From assembly GCA_963815965.1 (NCBI GenBank), contig CAWFIT010000001.1, forward strand, positions 310,001 through 374,000: a stretch of DNA of 64,000 bases. The letters are read 5' to 3'. How positions within the stretch are numbered: position 1 is the stretch's first letter; every line of letters starts with the position of its first letter. The DNA comes from DASVFB01 sp963815965 (GTDB lineage Bacteria; Actinomycetota; Thermoleophilia; Gaiellales; Gaiellaceae). Positions 30,609-40,365 of this stretch are shown one piece after another. Under the pieces are notes generated by a model that did no database searches, was not told where the DNA came from, and saw nothing but the letters and a program-made list of their open reading frames with translations. The position numbers were made by a program, and so were the translations under genes.

Positions 30609-32048
30609 TTAGATAACCGCGCCGGCTTCGGCGGCGAGCAACGCTCCGAGTTCCAGCACGATCGGCACGATCAGGTCGACGTCCTCCGGCCGCGTGCGCC
30701 AGTTGACGATCGCGGGGCGAAACGCGACCTTCCCGCCGTAGACCGTCGTGCCGAAGTAGACGCGGCCGTCGTCGAGCACTGCCTGCCCGAGCCGGCGGTT
30801 CAGCTCGTCCAGCTCCCCCTCGCCGAGGCCGGACGGCCGGTAGCGGAAGCAGACGATGTTCAGCGGCACGTCGGCCAGCCGCTCCAGCTCGGGCTCGGCA
30901 TCTACCTGTTCGGCCAGTCGCCGCGCGAGCTCAACGTGTCGCTCGACCATCGCGGCGTAACCGCTGCGACCGTACGCGCGCAACGTCGCCCACACGGCAA
31001 GTGCCCGCGCCCTCTGCGACATCTCGGGCCCGAAATTGCTGAAGACCGGCCGCTCCTCTTCGCCTCCGAGGTACACAGCCGAAGCCGCGAAGGCCCCCTG
31101 ATGAACGCGCGCGTCGCGAACGAAGGCCGCGCCGCAGTCGTAAGGCACGTTCAGCCACTTGTGTCCGTCCACGCACACTGAGTGCGCGCGGTCGATTCCC
31201 GCGACAAGGTGTCGCGTCTCCGGCGTGACCGCTGCGAAGAGCCCGAACGCGCCGTCGACGTGCAACCAGGCTCCGTGCTCCTCGGCGAGGTCTGCCATCT
31301 GCGCGATCGGGTCGAACCCGCCCGCGTTCACCTCGCCCGCATTGCCGATCAGAATTGCCGGAGACCCTTCGAGCTCGCGCAACGCGCGTTCGAGCGCGTG
31401 CGCGTCCAGGTTGCCGGTCGCGTCGGCCTCGAAGGTGCGGACCTGCCGCCGGCCGATCCCCAGCATTGCGAGCGCCTTGACCGCGCTCACGTGCACGTGG
31501 CCGCTCCCCAGCACGGGCACGACCGGTAGTCCTGAGAGGCCCTGCTCCTCGACGTCGACTCCGTGCTGCCCGCCCCACCAACGGCGGGCTGCGGCAAGAC
31601 CGGTGAAGTTCGCCGTCGTCGCACCGGTCGTCAACGCTCCGCTCCACGCGGCCGGGAGCCCGAAGAGCTCTTTCAGCCAGTCGACCGAGATCTGCTCCAG
31701 GCGCATCGCGAAGGGAGAGCTGATCCAGTTGAACGCGTTCTGGTCGAGCGCGCTTGCCAGCCAGTCGGCGGCGAGCGCCGCCGGCGTCACGCCGCCAATC
31801 ACGAAATGGAAGAAGCGCGGGCCTGTGGACCGTGTCGCCGCGACCTCCGAGGCGTCGATCAGTGCGCGGAGTGCCTCGAGCGAGCCCGCGCCTTCGTCCG
31901 GCAACGTGCCGCCGAGGTCGACGGCCTCGGGCTGCGCAGGCGGACGTACAAGAGCTTCATCGACGCCTGCGAGAAACCTCGCAGCCTCGTCGGCAACCAG
32001 CCGCAGGCAATCCTCCAGCGCCTCACGATCGAGGATCGGGTCGCTCAC
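30609..32048 (-). CDS. PLP-dependent group II decarboxylase
   Basis: 479 residues from the GTG at 32048. The cofactor lysine lies in CVDGHKWLNVPYDCG. HVDGAFGLFAA carries the Asp that holds the pyridine nitrogen. TGATTANFTGLAAAR and FHFVIGGVTPAALAADWLAS are typical of the glutamate/aromatic/tyrosine decarboxylase group. These turn an amino acid into an amine and CO2; the substrate cannot be read from sequence. It starts 2 nt after the stop of the cyclase-AAA-TPR gene, and the whole set from 37767 downward appears to be one transcript. It could feed amines to the gamma-glutamyl pathway nearby. It converges with the SDR gene, 16 bp apart, with no clear terminator. Confidence 0.87.
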   Translation of the reverse strand: MSDPILDREALEDCLRLVADEAARFLAGVDEALVRPPAQPEAVDLGGTLPDEGAGSLEALRALIDASEVAATRSTGPRFFHFVIGGVTPAALAADWLASALDQNAFNWISSPFAMRLEQISVDWLKELFGLPAAWSGALTTGATTANFTGLAAARRWWGGQHGVDVEEQGLSGLPVVPVLGSGHVHVSAVKALAMLGIGRRQVRTFEADATGNLDAHALERALRELEGSPAILIGNAGEVNAGGFDPIAQMADLAEEHGAWLHVDGAFGLFAAVTPETRHLVAGIDRAHSVCVDGHKWLNVPYDCGAAFVRDARVHQGAFAASAVYLGGEEERPVFSNFGPEMSQRARALAVWATLRAYGRSGYAAMVERHVELARRLAEQVDAEPELERLADVPLNIVCFRYRPSGLGEGELDELNRRLGQAVLDDGRVYFGTTVYGGKVAFRPAIVNWRTRPEDVDLIVPIVLELGALLAAEAGAVI

Positions 32049-32050
32049 CG

Positions 32051-35000
32051 TCAGGCGCTCGCAGGCAGCAGCGCCTCGACTCGACGCACGTGCGCCGTCG
32101 CGCCGACGCCTCGGTAGAACGCGAGCGCGCGGTCGCGCTGCTCGGCGCCGTCGCCCTCCTCCGCGGCACGGAGCCGTGCGTACGCCTCGTCGGTGTGGTT
32201 CCCCATCTCGCCGAGGATGTCCGCCGCGCCGACCCGGTCGCCTTCGACGTACGCCAGCGCTGCCTTGCGCCACACCGTCGGGTTGGCGAGTTGCATGAGC
32301 AAGGTCGACGCGTCGCGCGGCCGGCCGAGCTCGTCGAGAGCGAAGACAAGAGCGGTCGCCCACCGGTTGCCGAGGTACTCGCGCTCGGCCACGAGCTTCA
32401 TGAGCTCGTCCGCAAGCCCACTCGCTTCTGCATGTCGACCCGCCAATGTGAGGAGGTGAGCATTCATCGCGAGCGCCGGGTAGAGAATCTGCGGGTCTTT
32501 GGCGTTCCGCGCAAACGCGAGCGCACGATCGGATTCGGCGACCGCCCGCTCCGTCTCGCCGCGCCCGAGCATGATTTCGGCCTGGACCTGTCCTGCAACG
32601 GCCTGCATGTAGTGGACCTCACCGACATCCGCGAGAAACGCCTCCGCTCCCGCGAAAGCTGAGTCCCAGAACCCACTCAGGTAGTCGTAGTACGCAAGCT
32701 CGATCTCGCACCAGAGGATAAAACCGCTCATTCCAAAACGCCCGGTCAAGTCGATCGTCTGTTCCCAGAGCTCGCGCGCGCGTGCGAGCTCGCCGGAGTC
32801 GCCCATGATCGACGCGTGGTTGGCGAGCGCACGCGGCGCCTCAGGTGAGTTGATCGCCTCTGCGATGATACGGGCCTCTTCGAGATCCGCAAAGCCACCG
32901 GCGTCGCCAAGTATCGCGCGCGTGCTACCGATGCCGTTCAGAGCGCTTGACTGCAGCTCGCGCAGGCCGAGCTCCTGCGCAAGGGCGAGGGCTTCCCGAC
33001 CGACTTCGACGGCCTCGTCGTACCGGCCACCGACCATGAGGAAGCGCGAGAGCTCGGCGTAGGTCTTCGCTTTCGAGGGGGACGCAGCGCGGTCGGCGAC
33101 GAGCGCGCGCGCATGATCCAGCCGGCTGAACGTCGAGTCGTTCCTCCCGGCGAACCAGTCGCAGTCGGCAAGGACCAGCTCCGCCTCCGCAGCGTTCTCG
33201 ACGTCTCCGCGCGCCAGCATGCGCTCGAGAGCGCGCGGGACGAGCGGCTGTTCGCCACGCTGCCGGATCGACATGTCCGCCTGAGCCTGGCGAAGGACGA
33301 GGGAGGGCCAGGCTTCGTCCTCTTCCGGCCAGAGCTCGAGTGCGTTCGTGAAGAAATGAAGCGCGGTGGGGATCGCGCTCAGCGCCAACGCACGCTCGCC
33401 GGCATCGGCGAACGCGAGCCTCGCGCGCGCCTCGAGCTCGTCGGTCGGCTGACCCGATGCCCGCGCGAACTCCAGCGCGGCCGCATAGTGATGCGCGAGC
33501 ATCTCGGCCCGATCCTCGGCGCGGCCGGCGCCGAGGGACTCGATCCACTCAGCCGTGAGGCGGTGCTTGTCCGCACGCGCGGCGCGCGGTATCTGTGCGT
33601 AAGCCACGTCACGCACGAGCACGTGACGGAACGCGTACTCGCTCTCGTTTGCCACCGAGCTGCGCCGCTCGCGCCGAATGAACTCCTTGCGCTCGAGCGC
33701 GTGCAATCGTTCCTCGATCGCTTGGCTGGCTTCGCCGCCGATCGCTGCGAGCGTGCCCGACCAGAACACCTTGCCGATGACAGCAGCGTCCTGGACGAGG
33801 AGCTTCTCCTCCGGCGGCAGCGCGTCGAGCCTCGCCGCGATGATTCCCTGCACCGTCTCGGGCAGGTGCTCGCCGGTGAAGCGCCCGTCGCGCAGCATCC
33901 GCGCGTACTCCTCGGCGTAGAGCGGGTTGCCGCCGGCGCGCGCGACGAGTTCCTGCTGCGTGTCGGCGGAGAGGAGCGGCTGCTCCAACAACAGCCCGAG
34001 CAGGCGCGCCGTCTCGACCTCGGAGAGCGGTCGCAGGGAAACGGTGGCGGCATTCGCCTTTCCGCCGCCCCAGCCGGGTCGCCGCTCGAGCAGCTCCGGA
34101 CGGGCGCTTGCGACGACGAGCAACGGCACGCCCCGAGCCCAGTCGACGAGATGGTCGACGAAATCGAGGAGGCCGTCGTCGGCCCAGTGGAGATCCTCGA
34201 TGACGAGCACAGCCGGACGCTGTTCGGCGAGGCCCTCGAAGAAACGCCTCCAGGCCGCGAACGCATCGCTACGGCGGTCTTCCACGCCGGCCACCGTGCT
34301 CAGCCCGACAAGCGGCCGCATGTGCCCGAGCACCCACTCCGCCTCGGCGTCGTCGGGGACGAGAATCGCAACCGCATCCGCAAGCTTCGCCTCGGCCACC
34401 TCCGCGGAGTCGGTCTCGAGGATGCCCGCCTGCGCCTTCGCCATCTCGCCGAGCGCCCAGAAGCTCACGCCCTCGCCGTAGGGCAGGCAACGGCCCTGTC
34501 GCCAGGTGATCAGGTCGGGTATCGCGTCGACCTGCGTCGAGCAGCTCGGTGACGAGCCTGCTCTTGCCGATGCCGGGCACGCCGACCAGCGTCACGAGCT
34601 GCGGCTCGCGCTCCCGCCGCATGCGCGCGAGCGCGCTCGAGAGGAGCGCGACCTCGTCCTCGCGCCCGACGAGCTCGGTGAGCGACTCGAGCTCGACGTC
34701 GACGCCGAAGCGCGCCTTGGCGTCGACGGCCTCCCACGCCGGGATCGGCTCGGACTTGCCCTTGGCCTGCACCGGGTCGACCGGCCGGTAGTCGATCGTG
34801 TGCGCGGTCGCCCGATACGTCGTCTCGCCGACGAGCACGCCGTTCACCGGCGCCGCCGTCTGCAGGCGAGCAGCCGTGTTGACGACGTCGCCCGCGACCA
34901 TCGCCTCGCCCGCGGCGACCTTCGCGCCGCGCGAGACCAGCGCCTCGCCCGTATGGACGGCGATCCGAACGTCCACCTCCGTTTCCGCCAGCACGTCGCG

Positions 35001-35340
35001 GATCGCAAGCGCGGCGCGCACGGCGCGCTCCGGATCATCCTCGTGTGCGACCGGCGCGCCGAAGACGGCCATGACGGCGTCGCCGATGAACTTCTCGACC
35101 GTGCCGCCGTGACGCTCGAGCTCGGTGCGAAGCCGCGCGTAATAGGCGGTGAGCGTCGCGCGGACATCCTCCGGGTCCCGTCGCTCGGCCTGCGCGGTCG
35201 AGCCGACGAGGTCGGCGAACAGAATCGTCACGACCTTGCGCTCTTCGAGCAGGCCACCGGCGGGCGGCGGAGAGCGGGGCTCCGCAACTCGCGCAGAAAG
35301 CCGCTCCCTCCGGGCTTTCCCGTCCGCACGCGTTGCACAC
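32051..35340 (-). CDS. Cyclase / AAA ATPase / TPR signalling protein, embedded in a catabolic operon (two frameshifts)
   Basis: About 1,096 residues when repaired. The preferred start is GTG 35340, which has an excellent GGAGGTGAT. It yields a zinc ribbon (CNACGRESPEGAAFCASCG), then the cyclase domain (TILFADLVGSTAQ, EKFIGDAVMAVFG), Walker A GVPGIGKSRLVTELL, Walker B VLVIEDLHWADDG and a long TPR region. One extra base near 35262 (in a GCC/CCG run) and one near 34535 break the frame. In both cases conserved sequence resumes directly: LLEERKVVTILFADL, and PDLITWRQGRCLPYGEGVSF. It is a paralogue of 7725-11282. The gene sits only 21 bp (3 bp from the first possible start) after the FAD oxidoreductase and 2 bp before the decarboxylase. 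Confidence 0.82.
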
Positions 35341-35361
35341 GATCACCTCCACGGTCACAGG

Positions 35362-37767
35362 TTAGGCGCGTATCCGCTCTCCGGCGGGATCGAAAAGCGG
35401 CTCGTCCGCCACCTCGCCGCCGACCCACTCTCCGAAGATCTCCACCTCGACCCGTCGGCCGGCGGCGGCTGCCTCAGCGGGAACGTATGCGTAGGCGATC
35501 GAGCGTTCGACGGTGAAGCCGTAGCCGCCGCTCGTGACGCGGCCGGCAATCTCCCCGTCGACCCGGACCGGCTCCGAGCCGAGCGCTACCGAGCGCGCAT
35601 CGTCGAGGACGAGGCAGACGAGCCGACGTTCGGGTACCGAGCGTGCGAGCAACGCCTCACGGCCGAGGAAATCGCCCTTGTCGAGCTTGACCGCGAACCC
35701 GAGGCCAGCCTCGTACGGCGTCTCATCAGGCGTGATGTCGCTGCCCCAGACCCTGTAGCCCTTCTCCAGGCGGAGCGAGTCGATCGCCTTGTAGCCGCCG
35801 GCGACGAGACCGTGGCTGCGGCCCGCCTCCCAGATGACGTCCCACAGGCGCAGACCGAACTCCGTCCCGCAGTAGAGCTCCCAGCCCAGCTCGCCGACGT
35901 ACGTCACGCGCAGCGCGAGGCACGGGACGGGGCCGACAGCGATCTCGCGCGCGCGCATATAAGGAAAGGAGAGGTCGTCGGTCGTCAGCGCCGCGAGGAC
36001 GTCTCGCGCGAGCGGGCCCCAGAGGCCGAGGCACGCGTACCTCGACGTCACGTCGTCGACGGTCACCGAGCCGTCGTCGGGCGCGTGCGCGCGGATCCAT
36101 GCGAGGTCGTGCTGCCCGAACGCCGTACCGGTGACGATGCGAAAGCGGTCGTCCTCGAGCCGAGTGACGGTGAAGTCGCACTCGATCCCGCCGTTCGGAT
36201 TGAGCATCTGCGTGTATGTGATCGCGCCAACGTCGCGCGCGACGCGGTTGTCGCAGAGACGCTCGAGGAACGCCGCCGCGCCTTCACCCGCGATCTCGAT
36301 CTTCGCGAACGACGTCTCGTCGAAAAGCGCCGCCGACTCACGGCACGCGAGGTGCTCGGCGCCGATCGCGGGTGACCAGAGCCGGCCCGCCCACCCACGC
36401 GGCCGAAGCGACTCGTCGCCGTGGCCGCCGTTCGGCTCGAACCAGTTGGCGCGCTCCCAACCAGACTTCTCGCCGAAGGCCGCTCCCAAGTCCTGCAGCC
36501 GTCCGTACACCGGGGAGAGGCGCAGCGGTCGGCCGGCGGTTCGCTCGTGTCCCGGGTACTTCACGTCGTAGTACGTCGAATAGATCTCGACCGTACGCGC
36601 GAGCGTGTACTCGCGGCTGCGGTAGTGGCGACCGAACCGCCGCGAGTCCATCTCCCATACGTCCAGCGACGGAACGCCCTCGACGATCCACTCTGCGACG
36701 AGCTTCCCCATCCCGCCTGCACCCGCGAGCCCGTGCGCGCAGAAGCCCGCCGCGACCCAGAAGCCTCGCACCTCGCTCGGGCCGATGATGAACTCGCCGT
36801 CCGGCGTGAACGCCTCCGGACCGTTGATCAGGCGAACGACTTCCATGTCGGCGAGGCTCGGGACGCGTATTAGCGCGTTCTCCATCAATTCCTCGAAGCG
36901 CGGCCAATCCTCCGCGAGCAGCTTGCCGTTGAAGTCCGGTGCGATGCCGTCGAGCGCCCAGGGAGCAGGCTTGCGCTCGTACCCGCCCATCACTAGCCCG
37001 CCAGATTCACCGCGGAAGTAGACGAGCAACGATGGGTCTCGGAGTGTCGGCACGGTGAGGGGAACGCCCGCGGGACGCGTCACCAGGTATTCGTGGGCCA
37101 TCGGGATGACCGGGACGTTCACGTCCGCGAGCCGCCCGATCTCGCCGGCGAAGATGCCCCCGGCGTCGACGACGATCTCGGTCTCGATCGCACCCTTGTC
37201 CGTCTCGACACCGGTCACGCGGCCCCGCTCGACCTGGATCGCGGTGACGCGCGTCCGGGTTGCGATCTCAGCGCCGCCGCGTCTGGCGCCTTCCGCGAGC
37301 GCAAATGTCAGCTGGCTGGGATCGATGTAACCGTCCGTCGGCAGGTACGCGGCGCCGAGAACGCCGTCGTTGGACATCGGCGGGAACAGCTCTTGCGCCT
37401 CGCGCGCCGAGATCAGGTCGAGCGGTAGGCCGAACGTCTTCGCCCAGCCGGCCTGGCGCGCGAGTTCCTCCATCCGCTCCTCGGACGAGGCCAGCCGCAG
37501 CGAGCCGACCTCGCGCCAGCCGGTCTCGAGCCCGACCTCCGCCTCGAGCGTCCTGTAGAGCTCGACGGAGGTCATCATCATCCTCGTCAGCGAGAGCGAG
37601 CCGCGCAGCTGGCCGACGAGCCCAGCCGAGTGGAAGGTCGATCCGCTCGTCAGGTCGGCGCGCTCGACAAGAACGACGTCGCTCCAGCCGAGCTTCGTCA
37701 GCCAGTAGAGAACGGCGCAGCCGCCAACGCCGCCACCGATGACAACAGCACGCGCGCGCGACCGCAT
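35362..37767 (-). CDS. FAD oxidoreductase fused to GcvT-like domain (dimethylglycine/sarcosine dehydrogenase type)
   Basis: 801 residues. The N-terminal D-amino-acid-oxidase-type half has the FAD motif VVIGGGVGGCAVLYWLTKLG, GSTFHSAGLVG and GFWVAAGFCAHGLAGAGG. The C-terminal half is an aminomethyltransferase-like folate-binding region: LFDETSFAKIEI, SRYACLGLWGP, TYVGELGWELYC and PYEAGLGFAVKLDKGDFLG. Relatives oxidatively remove N-methyl groups from dimethylglycine or sarcosine and pass the carbon to tetrahydrofolate, or release formaldehyde. It may instead act as the amine oxidase of the nearby gamma-glutamyl pathway. TATAGA 8 nt upstream suggests a leaderless start, back to back with the permease promoter. 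Confidence 0.85.
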   Translation of the reverse strand: MRSRARAVVIGGGVGGCAVLYWLTKLGWSDVVLVERADLTSGSTFHSAGLVGQLRGSLSLTRMMMTSVELYRTLEAEVGLETGWREVGSLRLASSEERMEELARQAGWAKTFGLPLDLISAREAQELFPPMSNDGVLGAAYLPTDGYIDPSQLTFALAEGARRGGAEIATRTRVTAIQVERGRVTGVETDKGAIETEIVVDAGGIFAGEIGRLADVNVPVIPMAHEYLVTRPAGVPLTVPTLRDPSLLVYFRGESGGLVMGGYERKPAPWALDGIAPDFNGKLLAEDWPRFEELMENALIRVPSLADMEVVRLINGPEAFTPDGEFIIGPSEVRGFWVAAGFCAHGLAGAGGMGKLVAEWIVEGVPSLDVWEMDSRRFGRHYRSREYTLARTVEIYSTYYDVKYPGHERTAGRPLRLSPVYGRLQDLGAAFGEKSGWERANWFEPNGGHGDESLRPRGWAGRLWSPAIGAEHLACRESAALFDETSFAKIEIAGEGAAAFLERLCDNRVARDVGAITYTQMLNPNGGIECDFTVTRLEDDRFRIVTGTAFGQHDLAWIRAHAPDDGSVTVDDVTSRYACLGLWGPLARDVLAALTTDDLSFPYMRAREIAVGPVPCLALRVTYVGELGWELYCGTEFGLRLWDVIWEAGRSHGLVAGGYKAIDSLRLEKGYRVWGSDITPDETPYEAGLGFAVKLDKGDFLGREALLARSVPERRLVCLVLDDARSVALGSEPVRVDGEIAGRVTSGGYGFTVERSIAYAYVPAEAAAAGRRVEVEIFGEWVGGEVADEPLFDPAGERIRA

Positions 37768-37790
37768 CGCGCGAATCTATAGAGCGCCGC

Positions 37791-37819
37791 TTGACTTCAC
37801 GCACGCAGCGGCGTAGAAC
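37791..37819 (+). promoter_or_regulatory. Sigma-70-like promoter of the permease gene
   Basis: TTGACT (37791-37796), 17-nt spacer, TAGAAC (37814-37819), 37 nt before the ATG at 37857. It is the best vegetative-type promoter in the window. The divergent gene has its own TATAGA box about 15 nt beyond the -35, so the two promoters share 90 bp. Confidence 0.6.
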
Positions 37820-37856
37820 CCTCGCGCTGCTGGTTCCTCAACCGTAGGAGGCATGG

Positions 37857-39461
37857 ATGGCGGACTCGATTCCGGAGACACGTCCTGTCGCTCTCGATGA
37901 CGACACGACAACGCTCCATAAGCTGGGCTACGCCCAGGAGCTGTATCGGTCGATGGGCGGGTTCCAGAACTTCGCCATCTCGTTCACGATCATCTCGATC
38001 CTCGCCGGCTGCCTGACGTCGTACACGATCGGATACAACCAGGGCGGGCCGGTCGCGATCACGTGGGGCTGGCTGATCGTCGGCCTCGCCTGCACCTTTG
38101 TCGCCCTTGCGATGGGCGAGATCGCTTCGACCTACCCGACCGCGGGCGGCCTGTACTTCTGGGCGTCCAAGCTGGGGGGCCCGGCCTGGGGTTGGTTCAC
38201 CGGCTGGTTCAACCTCGTCGGCCAGATCGCGGTCACCGCCGCGATCGGGTTCGGCTGCGCGATCTTCATGACATCTCTGCTGAACCTGCTCTGGGACTAT
38301 CCGAATTCCTACGGGTGGATCTACTTCACGTACGGCTTGATCATGCTCGGCTCAGGGCTGATCAACATGTTCAAGGTGTCGATCACAGCCGCGCTGAACG
38401 CCTTCTCGGCGTGGTGGCACATGATCGGCGTCACTGTGATCGTCATCATCCTGATCGTCGTTCCCGACCACCACCAATCGTTCAGCTACGTGTTCGGGCA
38501 GACCATCAACAACACGGGGCTAGGAGGCTCGACTACCACCGGGTTCATCTACCTGTACGTCTTCCTCACCGGCCTGCTCCTTGCGCAGTACACGATCACG
38601 GGCTACGACGCGTCGGCCCACATGAGCGAGGAGACGCGCAGCGCGTCGATCGGCGCGGCCTGGGGCATGGTGATGTCGGTCGTCGTCTCCGTCTTCTTCG
38701 GGTTCATCCTGCTCGTTGCCGTGACGTTCGCGATTCCGGCGAAAGGCCCGTCCGACACGTCGGCCTTCATCGTCCAGCACATCTGGCAGGACTCGATGAG
38801 CAACCGATGGGCGGAGTTCCTCATCCTCATCGCGGTGGTCGCACAGGTCTTCTGCACTATCGCGTCGACCACGTCCGCCTCGCGGATGATGTTCGCATTC
38901 TCTCGTGACCGCGCCGTACCGGGACACCAGCTCTGGGGGCGGGTCTCGAAGGCCGACCGGATCCCCATCTTCACGGTCTGGGCAATTTGCGTCTTGGCGT
39001 TCCTGACCCCGCTGCCGGCGCTTTGGTGGGGCTACGTCGGCTACGCCGCCTCGACCGCAGTGGCGGTGATCGGCCTCTACATTGCTTTCGTTCTTCCGAT
39101 CATCCTGCGGCTCCGCGCGGGCGAGTCGTTCGAGCGCGGTGCTTGGAACCTCGGCAGGCACTACAAGTGGATCGACTGGATCGCGATCGTCTGGATCTTC
39201 TTCATCTGCATCGTCTTCCTGCTCCCGGCTTATCAGGGCGGCATCCCGTTCAAATCGAACTTCGACTGGCTCCTCTTCAACTACACACCGCTACCCGTCT
39301 TCGGTGCGTTCATCCTCTTCGGCGGCTGGTACGTCCTGAGTGCACGGAAATGGTTCAAGGGTCCGATCCGTCAGGGCTCGGAGGAAGAGCTCGAGCGGAT
39401 CGAGGCGGAGTACGGCGGGCCGAAGCCGACGCCGGCGCCCGGCACCGCACCGGCGGCCTAG
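37857..39461 (+). CDS. APC-superfamily amino acid/amine permease
   Basis: 534 residues with about 12 membrane helices. The opening ELYRSMGGFQNFAISFTIIS and GCLTSYTIGYNQGGP are typical of the amino acid/choline transporter branch (GABA, choline and polyamine permeases). GEIASTYPTAGGLYFW and TITGYDASAHMSEETRSA are family motifs in helices 3 and around 7-8. The cytoplasmic tail is Pro/Ala-rich. AGGAGG lies 5 nt before the ATG. The neighbouring genes suggest an amine or amino acid substrate. The stop codon shares the tetramer CTAG (39458-39461) with the stop of the convergent kinase gene. Confidence 0.88.
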   Translation: MADSIPETRPVALDDDTTTLHKLGYAQELYRSMGGFQNFAISFTIISILAGCLTSYTIGYNQGGPVAITWGWLIVGLACTFVALAMGEIASTYPTAGGLYFWASKLGGPAWGWFTGWFNLVGQIAVTAAIGFGCAIFMTSLLNLLWDYPNSYGWIYFTYGLIMLGSGLINMFKVSITAALNAFSAWWHMIGVTVIVIILIVVPDHHQSFSYVFGQTINNTGLGGSTTTGFIYLYVFLTGLLLAQYTITGYDASAHMSEETRSASIGAAWGMVMSVVVSVFFGFILLVAVTFAIPAKGPSDTSAFIVQHIWQDSMSNRWAEFLILIAVVAQVFCTIASTTSASRMMFAFSRDRAVPGHQLWGRVSKADRIPIFTVWAICVLAFLTPLPALWWGYVGYAASTAVAVIGLYIAFVLPIILRLRAGESFERGAWNLGRHYKWIDWIAIVWIFFICIVFLLPAYQGGIPFKSNFDWLLFNYTPLPVFGAFILFGGWYVLSARKWFKGPIRQGSEEELERIEAEYGGPKPTPAPGTAPAA

Positions 39462-40345
39462 CTCGATTCGAGTGCTTGCAGCGCCGCGCGAAAGCGCGGC
39501 GCTGCAGCCGTACGCGCGAGCCGCTCGAAGTGCCGTCGTTCGTACTCGGCGAAGTCGAACTCGAGCTCGGAGATTCCCTGTTGCACGACGCCCCACATCG
39601 CCTCGCGGAAGTCGGACATGAACCGCATCAGGCACAACACCGCCGCGTCGGTCTCCGTACGGTCGCCGAAGTAACAGCGCAGCAGCTCGTCGTCCTCGTC
39701 TGGCGCGAGGTCATGGTTGACCGAGAAGTTCGCGAGGTCGAAGAAGATGTCGCCCATCCCGGCGTACTCCCAGTCGACGATCCAGAGGCGCCCGTCGTCG
39801 AGGATGAAGTTCGCATTCAGGAGATCGTTGTGGCACGGCCGACGAGGCTGCGGACCCCGGAGGCTTGCTATCCGCGTGGCGACTTCGGCCGCTCGTCCGT
39901 AGGCGGCCGGAATCCGAACCCCGCGTTCCGCGGCCGCGGCGACGTAGATCTTGACCACGTCAAACGAGTCGAACTGCGCCGGGATCGCAGGGCCGTCGTG
40001 GAACGACTTCAGCACGGCGACCACACGCGCGATCGACTCGGGGGAGCGCATCTCCTCGTCCGAAACAGAGTGTCCCTCGACGAACCGCGTCACGAGCACA
40101 CCCTCGTCCTCGAGGAACGCGACGACCTCCGGCCCCGCGCCGACCGACGCAGCTGCGAGTGCGGCCGCGTGCTCGGCGCGGCGGTCGATCCCGAGCACCT
40201 CGGTGTCCTTGCCGCCTATGCGAAGCACGTACGCCTCGTCGTCGAGCGACACCTTGAAGTTGTGATTCGTGATGCCTCCGCCGAGGGGTTCGATCGTCGT
40301 CGTCAGACCCGGCCAAAGGCGCGCCGCAAGTGACTCGGGTTGCAT
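39458..40345 (-). CDS. Choline/ethanolamine-kinase-like phosphotransferase
   Basis: 295 residues of the APH/choline kinase fold. GGGITNHNFKVSL is the nucleotide loop, VLRIGGKDTEVLGIDR follows as in choline kinases, CHNDLLNANFILDDG is the catalytic loop, and IVDWEYAGMGDIFFDLANF carries the metal-binding Asp. It probably phosphorylates a small alcohol such as choline or an amino alcohol. It lies between the permease and the glutamine-synthetase-like gene but on the other strand. The start ATG at 40345 is only 20 bp from the divergent GS-like start, so the promoters must overlap the coding regions. Confidence 0.85.
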   Translation of the reverse strand: MQPESLAARLWPGLTTTIEPLGGGITNHNFKVSLDDEAYVLRIGGKDTEVLGIDRRAEHAAALAAASVGAGPEVVAFLEDEGVLVTRFVEGHSVSDEEMRSPESIARVVAVLKSFHDGPAIPAQFDSFDVVKIYVAAAAERGVRIPAAYGRAAEVATRIASLRGPQPRRPCHNDLLNANFILDDGRLWIVDWEYAGMGDIFFDLANFSVNHDLAPDEDDELLRCYFGDRTETDAAVLCLMRFMSDFREAMWGVVQQGISELEFDFAEYERRHFERLARTAAAPRFRAALQALESS

Positions 40346-40353
40346 GGACGGAT

Positions 40354-40359
40354 TAAAGT
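40354..40359 (+). promoter_or_regulatory. Leaderless-type -10 box of the GS-like gene
   Basis: TAAAGT ends exactly 6 nt before the GTG at 40366, fitting the TANNNT -10 of leaderless actinobacterial mRNAs. The 20-bp divergent spacer leaves no room for a normal leader, and no Shine-Dalgarno is visible. Confidence 0.5.
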
Positions 40360-40365
40360 CGGATC

